From NCBI GenBank assembly GCA_044433415.1, contig JAWXTP010000048.1:1-19501 (forward strand): 19,501 nucleotides of DNA, given 5' to 3'. Of this stretch, positions 1-6,058 are shown in pieces. The DNA is from JAWXTP01 sp044433415. Lineage in GTDB: Bacteria; Bacteroidota; Bacteroidia; Bacteroidales; Rikenellaceae. A model generated the notes under the pieces. That model did no database searches. It had not been told where the DNA came from and worked only from the letters and a program-made list of their open reading frames with translations. The translations under genes and the position numbers were made by a program. How positions within the stretch are numbered: position 1 is the stretch's first letter; each line of letters begins with the position of its first letter.

Positions 1-16
1 GAAATTTTTATCGCTT

Positions 17-63
17 AGGCGGAATAAATTTGAGCTTGGCTCCGATTTGTTTCGCCTTTTTTT
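17..63 (+). terminator. Strong intrinsic terminator for a gene off the left edge
   Basis: An 18-bp stem (17-34 pairing with 40-57) has three G-U wobbles and one mismatch, closes on a 5-nt loop, and is followed by a run of T (57-63). This is the classic form of a rho-independent terminator reading rightward. It implies a plus-strand gene or operon ending just left of the window. On the minus strand the tail is less T-rich, so rightward termination is the main reading. Confidence 0.75.
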
Positions 64-85
64 ATGTCCTTATAGTTCCTTGACC

Positions 86-444
86 TCAATTCAGTTGCAT
101 TTGCAGGTTGAATTCAGCATTGTTAAACAACAAAGAAATATAAATATTTCCAAATTCACCATACATCCATTTTATTTCTTTCTCTTTTTCAGTAATTGAA
201 TCTTTTACTCCATCAATTTCCTTGATCTGATTACGAATATTTTCAATTCCATAAAATTAATAATTTGAAAACCTACCATTATAGTAGCACATATCCCGAT
301 CAAAGTCGCAACGACTCCTATATATGTATCTATTGTTACAACACCAATTTTGCTATTTTGGAATATTATGATGCCAATACATATCAATAATCCAAACAGG
401 CTTAAAAGGCTAATGTTAAAAGCCCACCTAAGTTTCTTATCCAT
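86..444 (-). pseudogene. Small two-helix membrane protein, frameshifted
   Basis: The reading frame starts with ATG at 442-444 and encodes two hydrophobic segments, at about residues 10-28 and 42-64. It then shifts frame and stops early at 205-207. If one T is added to the T4 tract near 253-256, the frame continues as N-F-Y-G-I-E-N-I-R-N-Q and on to a stop at 86-88. That gives about 119 residues with a charged, probably helical, C-terminal part. The last residues are encoded by the 32-bp IS-derived repeat, so the natural C-terminus has been lost. The gene starts 7 bp after the DUF4391-like remnant and probably belonged to the same operon. I do not recognise the family. Two membrane helices followed by a coiled-coil-like tail is all that can be seen. 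Confidence 0.55.
88..119 (+). repeat. 32-bp repeat, copy 1 (IS30-type right-end fragment)
   Basis: This stretch matches 5445-5476 at 31 of 32 positions, in the same orientation. In the second copy the sequence is the very end of an IS30-type transposase gene (reading S-V-A-F-A-G-stop) plus a few bases beyond. Here only the tail is present, with no transposase sequence to its left. The unit contains GAATTCAG twice in the second copy, 18 bp apart. It is most simply a solo scar of the end of the insertion sequence. The small membrane-protein pseudogene on the minus strand takes its last residues and stop codon from this repeat. Confidence 0.55.
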
Positions 445-451
445 ATTATAA

Positions 452-722
452 TTACTCTTTAAGTTTCTTAATCTCAGCTGGTACTACTATCTGCTTATTA
501 AACTGTTTCTCCTTGCGTTTATTCGCTTGAAGTTAGGCGATCTGTCGCTCTATCTTTGCCTTGCATTGTTGCTCGGCAATATTTTCGACAATGCTCTCTG
601 ATTTACTCTCTTGTAGCTTTGCCTCTGCTACCTGGCGCACAAAGTTTTCATATACAGCATCCAGATCCCTCCTCTAACTGCAACATTACATCATCCTCAC
701 AAAGCCAATCACTAACAAAGGG
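452..722 (-). pseudogene. DUF4391-like protein, C-terminal remnant
   Basis: Translation gives S-D-W-L-C-E-D-D-V-M-L-Q-L-E-E-G, then in the next frame L-D-A-V-Y-E-N-F-V-R-Q-V-A, and further on I-E-R-Q-I-A-stop before K-R-K-E-K-Q-F-N-K-Q and A-E-I-K-K-L-K-E-stop. This resembles the C-terminal coiled-coil region of DUF4391 proteins. From memory, those sit in Bacteroidota next to helicase and methyltransferase genes of restriction-like systems. There is a frameshift at about 664 and an in-frame TAA at 533-535. The N-terminal part is missing. The XRE-like relic lies just upstream and the membrane-protein relic just downstream, so this looks like an internally deleted defence-type operon. The family assignment is from recognition only. 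Confidence 0.5.
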
Positions 723-771
723 CTAACTTTTTAAAGCTATCTTACATACTCGCATTTGGCTCTTTGTAGCT

Positions 772-972
772 CTACTTGCTTTTAATTAACAATTCTTGCC
801 TATTTATATCAAGAAGTTACGCTATCTTATCAAACGTTTCCAATGATGGCTATATGTGGTTATTACACCAACAAGATACTGTCGTCGGATCTTTTTCTAG
901 CTTCGCAGCAAGCCATTTACAGGTTCTTCCTTCCTCTGCTAAAACCTCTTTTATTCTATTTATAGTAGGCAT
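772..972 (-). pseudogene. XRE-like helix-turn-helix regulator with two nonsense codons
   Basis: The frame starts with ATG at 970-972, preceded by an AGGAG ribosome-binding site, and would encode 66 residues ending at 772-774. The sequence I-K-E-V-L-A-E-E-G-R-T, then W-L-A-A-K-L-E-K-D-P-T-T-V-S, then P-S-L-E-T-F-D-K-I-A, then L-L-D-I, is the normal pattern of a small XRE/Cro-type HTH protein, with the recognition helix around residues 28-37. The frame is broken by TAG at codon 41 (850-852) and TAA at codon 52 (817-819). Two independent nonsense changes point to real decay rather than a sequencing slip. It would have been the first gene of the leftward module and probably its regulator. Confidence 0.65.
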
Positions 973-1524
973 ATACTCCTATTTTTAATTAGCGTTATAT
1001 GCAAATTTAATAAAATTTTCTGTAGTTAGAACCTACTTTGAGAATATTTTTTCGTCTGAATGAACTATGCATGCCTAGTATCTCTGATAACAGAGCAAAT
1101 TTGAGTATCAACACTTCATCTTACGCTTTGCCATTAGACGTAGTATGTGCTATAAATAAGCGTTCGCAACTTGTTGTAAACGGGAAAAATGGACGTAATT
1201 TATCGTAAAATTGAAGAAAAATGGTCACTTTATGCGGTTTGTTATGCATTGTTATGAGAATAGAAAATTTCCCCTTACTAACATGATGATAATTTAGGTA
1301 TTGAGAAAGTATTTTTCCCTTTTCACAACTTCTTGTCTAGTCTCTATAACCAATTGGGAATCACAGCATGAGAAGTACACATATTGACAAGTAACTTACT
1401 TATAACAACACAATTACATTTACTAAAAATGATTAATAAAGATGACTCAAAAGTTATTTACATGTGTTATTTAATACCCGTTATAGTTACGTTTCATACC
1501 GCATTTTATATTTTTTATTAGTGA
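973..1524. other. Intergenic stretch without a supported gene
   Basis: There is no convincing gene here. Besides the candidate -7 element at 1002-1009, a 45-codon plus-strand frame runs from ATG 1071 to stop 1208, with a core reading Y-A-L-P-L-D-V-V-C-A-I-N-K. It has no visible ribosome-binding site or recognisable family, and could be a relic or chance. The rest is AT-rich and seems to be degraded sequence between the broken leftward module and the next gene remnant. Confidence 0.4.
1002..1009 (-). promoter_or_regulatory. Candidate -7 element for the XRE-like relic
   Basis: On the minus strand this reads TAAATTTG, an exact fit to the Bacteroides -7 consensus TAnnTTTG, and lies about 30 bp upstream of the ATG of the HTH relic. 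No convincing TTTG -33 element is seen at the usual 19-21 bp spacing, so this is only a candidate. Confidence 0.3.
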
Positions 1525-1875
1525 ATTCTAAATACTCTCATCAATAGTGACGAGGAGAAAGAGTGGCTACCTTTCAAGGTATTCCAAAGAGTAAACATAG
1601 CAATCCAAGATGCTAAGTACCACGAACCAGCCTTGAATGAACGATGCAACCTAACTTACTTCGATATGCCAACCACTACCAACATGATCCAAGCCTATTG
1701 GGTAGATTATGAGGTGTAGTTTAGAGAGTCATCTGCTTTCAGGTATCGCAACTGGATAGAGAGATATATTGTAGTTCCTCCATTCACCAATCACTCAGAA
1801 CAAGAGAGCGGAAACAACACCTCCTCACATCCTGACCACAATGAGCCAGAGTATGAGGGGGTGGCAAAACTTTAA
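1525..1875 (+). pseudogene. C-terminal remnant of an unidentified protein, with internal stop
   Basis: A plus-strand frame with ordinary coding composition runs from just after a stop at 1522-1524 to TAA at 1873-1875. It has no start codon near its left end and is interrupted by TAG at 1717-1719. Before the stop it reads E-W-L-P-F-K-V-F-Q-R-V-N-I-A-I-Q-D-A and N-M-I-Q-A-Y-W-V-D-Y-E-V. After it come F-R-Y-R-N-W-I-E-R-Y-I-V-V-P-P-F and a polar tail. The even amino-acid use and the matching texture on both sides of the TAG argue for a former gene rather than a chance frame. I do not recognise the family. It ends 7 bp before the convergent TIR-like gene. Confidence 0.5.
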
Positions 1876-1882
1876 CTAAATA

Positions 1883-2893
1883 CTACATGAAAAGTTTAGA
1901 GCGAATTTCTGTTTTATATGTAGAGTAGCTTTTCTCTGCATTATTACATGCTTGCATGATAGAGTTAATTGCTTTTTCTTGCTCTTTGTATGCTCTAATA
2001 TGATCAGAATAAATCGCATAAAACTCCTTCAGTTTATATTGATTACTTCTTTGCGCATTCTCTTTTTCTTCATCTGTTGCATCTGGTTCTGGACAGATCC
2101 AACAATGCTTTATATCAACAGTATAACTAATTGCAGCACTCCATACTTTTTGTAAATTACCTATAAAATTACAATATAGCAAATCCAAGTTTTGATCAAG
2201 AAACTTATTGCTAGGATTCTTATAATAATGCTCTAAATCGCTCCACTTCTTGCATGCGTATTCTGTGTAATTAGCAGTATCCCTAAAGTGTGTTATACTT
2301 TCAAATAATTCATCATGTGAAAATATATTATCTAATTTTCGATAAACTTCAACATCGAATTTTAATTCTTGTTGAGGGATGCCCTTAGATATAATACTGT
2401 CAAACTTCGTGATTATTGTATTTAATGGCAATTCTAAATCTAATGATTTTGTAGTTTTATTTTTCTCACTATCTTTATCATAATGAGTCCGCCTATGAGA
2501 ATAAATATCAAATGGAACTAACTTACTATCTCCATAACAATCATTCCAGACCAATATTATTCTATCCCATCCTAAAGATGAAACTGCATACCCTAATTCG
2601 AACATCACATTTGGGTTGGGAATAGCTTTTCTTTCTTCAAATATTATAATTGGAGTCACATCACAAATAAATATATCACAGTTTGTTATCTTCCTAATTA
2701 TAGTATCTTTAATGTCAGGTGAACTAGAATCTCCACGAGTACTCTCATCAAATGATATTTTAATAAATTCATTCTTTGTAGTTATCTTAGAAATAGCCTC
2801 TTCAATTTTTTGTGCTATATATGTTCTATTTGCATGCTTACCAACATCGCTCTGCCAAGAATAGAATATTTTAAAATCTGTTTTCATTTTCAT
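1883..2893 (-). CDS. TIR-like domain protein, possible NAD+-consuming effector
   Basis: This is a 336-residue soluble protein with no signal peptide. Residues 7-16 read F-K-I-F-Y-S-W-Q-S-D, the opening strand and loop of a widespread family of bacterial TIR-like proteins. F-D-E-S-T-R-G-D (48-55), S-P-D-I (58-61), I-F-I-C-D-V-T (74-80) and N-P-N-V-M-F-E-L-G-Y-A (93-103) follow in the expected order. Glu99 sits where TIR NADases carry their catalytic glutamate. Residues from about 190 onward look helical, with no family I recognise, and could be a sensor or oligomerisation part. The ATG is 2 bp after the Fic stop codon, so the two genes are almost certainly co-transcribed and translationally coupled. 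Many TIR-like proteins act in abortive anti-phage defence, but nucleotide binding without NADase activity is also possible. The fold call is from motif recognition and the activity is inference. Confidence 0.65.
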   Translation of the reverse strand: MKMKTDFKIFYSWQSDVGKHANRTYIAQKIEEAISKITTKNEFIKISFDESTRGDSSSPDIKDTIIRKITNCDIFICDVTPIIIFEERKAIPNPNVMFELGYAVSSLGWDRIILVWNDCYGDSKLVPFDIYSHRRTHYDKDSEKNKTTKSLDLELPLNTIITKFDSIISKGIPQQELKFDVEVYRKLDNIFSHDELFESITHFRDTANYTEYACKKWSDLEHYYKNPSNKFLDQNLDLLYCNFIGNLQKVWSAAISYTVDIKHCWICPEPDATDEEKENAQRSNQYKLKEFYAIYSDHIRAYKEQEKAINSIMQACNNAEKSYSTYKTEIRSKLFM

Positions 2894-2895
2894 AT

Positions 2896-3987
2896 TTACT
2901 TCAATTCATAATTAACACTACGACCACCTTTGCTATCCTTGCTTAGGATTCCTTTTGAGATTAGATCTTGTATATCTCGCAGGGCGGTGTCTTTTGAGCA
3001 TTTTGTTATCTTCGCCCATTTTGAGGTATTTAAAACTCCCACAAAATCACCCATTAGTAGATTCAACATCTGTTGTTGGCGGTGGTTAAATGTAAGATCT
3101 TTGTGACACTCCCAAAACTCAGCTTTTGAGATGACTTTCTTTAATAGAGTTTCAGTAGTCATTAGAGCCCTTTTGAAACACTCCAAATACCACACAAGCC
3201 AAGGTGTAATATCTGAATCACTATACTGCACCTTTTGAAGCACTGCATAATACTCCTTCTTTTGATGTAATATCTGAGCTGAAAGAGAATAGAAACGCAG
3301 TGGACTATCATCTGAACGTGTTAAAAGCAGGTCAGATATTGCCCTTGCTATACGCCCATTACCATCATCAAATGGGTGTATCACGATGAACCAAAAGTGC
3401 GCTATTGCAGATTTAAGAACCTTATCAACTGTTTCGTTACTGTTTAGCCACTCTAAGAATTGCTGCATCTCTGACGGTACAACTTCTGGAGATGGAGCTT
3501 GAGAATGAACAACCTCTTTTCCCATTGCACCAGTAACAACTTGCATTTCACCCGTACGATACTGAGCAACCTCTATCTTATAAAGACCGCTTCTACCAGT
3601 AGGAAATAGCGCATTATGCCAACCAAATAACCTCTCATTGTCAAGTGGAGATTTATAGTTTTGTGTTGCATCGAGCATCATCTCAACAACACCCTCCACA
3701 TACCTATCAGACTCAACTAAACCAGCTGTCTCTATACCCAGTCTACGTGCAACAAAAGAACGTACTTGGTCATAATTTAACTTCTCGCCCTCTATCTCCG
3801 AAGACTTAATAACATCATCAGTTATAGTATTCAGTGCAGTCTGTTCTTGAACTGAAAAGCCAAGGGTCTGTATTTTCCCTAATACTTGCCCCTGCAAAAA
3901 TCTAACCTCTGACAACAAAGGACTCACTAGGCTCTCATCCCACGAAAATGAGGGCCACGAACTATATTCATATATGTATTTTGCCAT
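2896..3987 (-). CDS. Fic family protein (class II), predicted protein AMPylase
   Basis: I chose the ATG at 3985-3987 (363 residues), because the longer frame would need a TTG start and the protein begins M-A-K-Y-I-Y-E-Y as Fic proteins with a DUF4172 N-terminal domain do. The catalytic motif H-P-F-D-D-G-N-G-R is complete at residues 204-212, so transfer of AMP (or another nucleotide) to a target hydroxyl is predicted. The inhibitory helix motif S-S-E-I-E-G (62-67) fits (S/T)xxxE(G/N) and lies N-terminal to the Fic core, which defines class II, self-inhibited enzymes. The C-terminus (about 300-363) looks like a winged helix, so DNA binding or autoregulation is plausible. The protein is cytosolic. 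It heads a two-gene unit with the TIR-like gene. No key residue is missing and the frame is intact. Confidence 0.9.
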   Translation of the reverse strand: MAKYIYEYSSWPSFSWDESLVSPLLSEVRFLQGQVLGKIQTLGFSVQEQTALNTITDDVIKSSEIEGEKLNYDQVRSFVARRLGIETAGLVESDRYVEGVVEMMLDATQNYKSPLDNERLFGWHNALFPTGRSGLYKIEVAQYRTGEMQVVTGAMGKEVVHSQAPSPEVVPSEMQQFLEWLNSNETVDKVLKSAIAHFWFIVIHPFDDGNGRIARAISDLLLTRSDDSPLRFYSLSAQILHQKKEYYAVLQKVQYSDSDITPWLVWYLECFKRALMTTETLLKKVISKAEFWECHKDLTFNHRQQQMLNLLMGDFVGVLNTSKWAKITKCSKDTALRDIQDLISKGILSKDSKGGRSVNYELK

Positions 3988-4006
3988 AATCACATTATTT
4001 ATACTG

Positions 4007-4014
4007 CAAATATA
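4007..4014 (-). promoter_or_regulatory. Candidate -7 element for the Fic/TIR-like unit
   Basis: On the minus strand this reads TATATTTG, matching TAnnTTTG, about 20 bp before the Fic ATG. Two further matches lie upstream, TATCTTTG at 4062-4069 and TATTTTTG at 4147-4154. Each of those two is followed by the same CGGTGA. None has a clear -33 TTTG at normal spacing, so which one is used cannot be told from the sequence. Confidence 0.3.
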
Positions 4015-4298
4015 CGAATTATTCTCCTTATTTATGCGATGAATATCTATCTTTTTCACCGCAAAGATATTTTTCTCTATCAAAAACACTCCTGACAACC
4101 TGCAAGTAATCGCATATTATAAACCCTTTAAAATGTTTAATCACCGCAAAAATACGACGAATAATGTTGCTATTTGCTTGCATATGCTAAGAATAGAGAA
4201 TAACTTTAATATAGGATTAAAATACCAGTAATTAACTTAAAATAATTCTAAAAATAAAAATTATACAAAAAAAACACTTTCGCCTAACATCCTGCTTA

Positions 4299-4344
<46 letters not shown>

Positions 4345-4356
4345 GCAGAAAATTAG

Positions 4357-4388
4357 TTTGGTGGCACAATGTTTTTTTATTATTTTTG
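4357..4388 (+). promoter_or_regulatory. Bacteroides-type promoter of the cytolysin-like gene
   Basis: TTTG at 4357-4360 and TATTTTTG at 4381-4388 fit the Bacteroides -33 (TTTG) and -7 (TAnnTTTG) consensus with a 20-bp spacer, inside the preferred 19-21 range. The ATG of the lipoprotein gene follows 24 bp after the -7 element, leaving room for a short leader. The microsatellite lies immediately upstream. Confidence 0.6.
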
Positions 4389-4412
4389 TGGGGTATTAAT
4401 ATATAGTTAGAC

Positions 4413-5302
4413 ATGAAGAGATATTATTTATTTATATGGCTTTTAAGCATGTTTTTAGGGTGTAGTGATGATGATATTGTGAATAAAGATAGTATAGAGG
4501 ATATAGTTGACAGGGAAGAATTGTATCACCTAATAAATTTTCATCTTCATTCATAGTTATTGACGACCTACCACACGTCTGTCCAATGCAAGTATTGAAA
4601 AGGTCTGATATAGAAAAAGGATATTTAAATGATATGGGCGTTGAAATATACCCATATTCTTTAATTTTTGATTTTACCCCAGTACCTTATATTGTTAATC
4701 TGAATACCCCTAGTAATATGTTATCTTTTACTAACGCTATTTCAGAGGCTATGCTATCCAATGAATGGCAAACTTTTAACGATAGCGGAACATTTAAATC
4801 GCAATATTTGGCTTATGCGATGTTCTCTTCTATTGATAAAGCAAAAGATTTTCTTGGAGATACTTCTTTATACAGACTATTAGAGAGCGAAGATTATAAA
4901 TATACCTTCATTGCAAAAATATTATCTTCAAAATTTAGCGTTAATACATATCTTGAAGATGAAGATATAGGAGAAAATGTTAATGATAAATGCTATGTCA
5001 GCTCTGTCGTTTTTGGTCGTTATGCGTATCTGTCAATACAATCAAATGACAACCCAAAGCAAATATATGATATATTCGTTAATGGTATATTGAATAACGA
5101 TACGGCGTATATCTCAGACTATATTAATATATCTTCTTCTGTAAATGTAATAGAAAAAGGTAGTAGTGTAAACAATAGCTATTGGGGCGCAGATGGTTTT
5201 TATAGATTAATTAATACTTTTAACCTTAACCAAAACTATACTGGAGTACCGATAATGTTTGAACTTAAAGATCTAAAAACAAAGGAACCTATTGTTCCAT
5301 AG
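4413..5302 (+). pseudogene. Thiol-activated (cholesterol-dependent) cytolysin-like lipoprotein, frameshifted and truncated
   Basis: The gene starts at ATG 4413 with a lipoprotein signal (lipobox S-M-F-L-G-C, Cys17). The frame shifts at the T4 tract 4538-4541, and adding one T joins L-I-N-F to S-S-S-F-I-V-I-D-D-L, giving about 296 residues. Without that, the first frame stops at 4554-4556 and the second runs open to 5302. The second part follows the order of cytolysin domains 1-3. It reads G-V-E-I-Y-P-Y-S-L-I near the start, and V-S-S-V-V-F-G-R-Y-A-Y-L-S-I matches the V-S-S-V-A-Y-G-R signature of pneumolysin-type toxins. G-V-P-I-M-F-E-L-K-D-L-K matches the G-L-P-I-S-Y-T-T-S-F-L-R region. The membrane-binding domain 4, with the Trp-rich loop, is absent: the frame stops exactly where the IS30 fragment begins. 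Family recognition is from memory of the toxin sequences. An intact relative would be a secreted or surface pore-former. Confidence 0.6.
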
Positions 5303-5468
5303 AAAATGTATCTCTAAGGGAACGGACTTTAGTGAAGTAACTGTTAAACAGACTAAATGGATTGAAAACAAACTGAATAATCGTCCTCACAAAAGACTCG
5401 GATATCCCACACCAAATGAAAAATACAAACAAATTATAACTATGAATTCAGTTGCATTTGCAGGCTGA
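5301..5468 (+). pseudogene. IS30-family transposase, C-terminal fragment
   Basis: The frame reads K-G-T-D-F-S-E-V-T, then W-I-E-N-K-L-N-N-R-P-H-K-R-L-G-Y, T-P-N-E, and ends N-S-V-A-F-A-G-stop. This is the typical end of the DDE domain and C-terminus of Bacteroidota IS30 transposases (usual form N-N-R-P-R-K-R-L-G). About 55 codons remain out of some 300 or more, so it is not active. It lies between the truncated cytolysin-like gene and a truncated SnoaL-like gene, both of which lose sequence at its borders. An old insertion followed by deletion is the simplest history. Confidence 0.75.
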
Positions 5469-5476
5469 ATTCAGCA
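5445..5476 (+). repeat. 32-bp repeat, copy 2 (IS30-type right end)
   Basis: Same unit as 88-119, differing at one position. It covers the last codons of the transposase fragment and 8 bp beyond its stop codon. The two copies diverge immediately after their shared end, which fits the outer edge of the insertion sequence at about 5476. Confidence 0.55.
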
Positions 5477-5886
5477 GTAAAAGGTAGTGTTCAAAACGAA
5501 ATTAATCAAAGGGTTACATTATTAGAATTAGACACTTTAGGCAATAAAGAGTTTTTTATGTGTATAGACCAATGTTTGATTGGGCTAATGGCATAGATCC
5601 TTATTTTAGGATTATCCTTTCTGTAATTGCACCTAATGATAAAGAAGCTAATAAAATTCACAAAGTTCTGTGCGAGGGCAACTTCGTACTAGTTGTTAGC
5701 GAAGGGCTTTTGGGAGCAAATGGTGGCATTCCCACAGCCTTCTATGAACTCTTTCGTATCGGAGATGGTGAAGTTATAAAACACTGGGACGTTGTCGAAG
5801 CCATACACGAAGAAGTAGATCGCAAAAACACTAATGATAAATTTAATTTTAAAACTAATGTAACAAAAAATGAGAGTGACCCATAA
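5477..5886 (+). pseudogene. SnoaL/NTF2-like protein, N-terminally truncated, probable frameshift
   Basis: From a GTG at 5560 an open frame of 108 residues contains K-I-H-K-V-L-C-E-G-N-F-V-L-V-V-S-E-G, A-F-Y-E-L-F-R-I and V-I-K-H-W-D-V-V-E. This is the pattern of SnoaL-like (NTF2-fold) small-molecule enzymes, in which a beta cone ends with the H-W-D strand. Upstream, a second frame (L-E-L-D-T-L-G-N-K-E-F-F) runs from the IS edge to a T6 tract at 5552-5557, and one extra T would join it to this frame. The N-terminus is therefore replaced by the IS30 scar and the join is broken. Substrate and pathway cannot be told. Starting translation at GTG 5560 as a short intact protein is possible but less likely. 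Confidence 0.5.
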
Positions 5887-5901
5887 GTACCCACAACAAA
5901 T

Positions 5902-5950
5902 AATCAACCCTTGTCACACGTCATGTAACAGGGGTTGATTGTTTTGTTTC
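5902..5950 (+). terminator. Intrinsic terminator, possibly bidirectional
   Basis: AATCAACCCTTGT (5902-5914) pairs with ACAGGGGTTGATT (5928-5940), with one mismatch and a 13-nt loop. The T-rich GTTTTGTTTC follows on the plus strand. It closes the rightward cytolysin/SnoaL relic unit. On the minus strand it lies about 120 bp past the last PUL gene and is followed by ATTTGTTGTG, so it may also stop transcription from that side. Confidence 0.7.
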
Positions 5951-6058
5951 TAGCCTTTTAGGTCACCCTTTGAAATTTTAGAGAATCTTGACAAAAATAA
6001 ACATTAAAATTTTCCTTTACTACTTAGCAAAATTACATTATACTTTTAGAGTTACATA

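Noticed and set aside
776..988. 70-residue plus-strand open frame
   Set aside because: It lies opposite the HTH relic, whose minus-strand translation is clearly family-like, and has no recognisable content itself.
1071..1208. 45-codon plus-strand frame with YALPLDVVCAINK
   Set aside because: There is no ribosome-binding site, no known family and a degraded setting. It is mentioned in the gap entry but not called as a gene.
3988..4098. N-terminal extension of the Fic gene
   Set aside because: It would need a TTG start, and the normal family start MAKYIYEY is at 3987 with an ATG.
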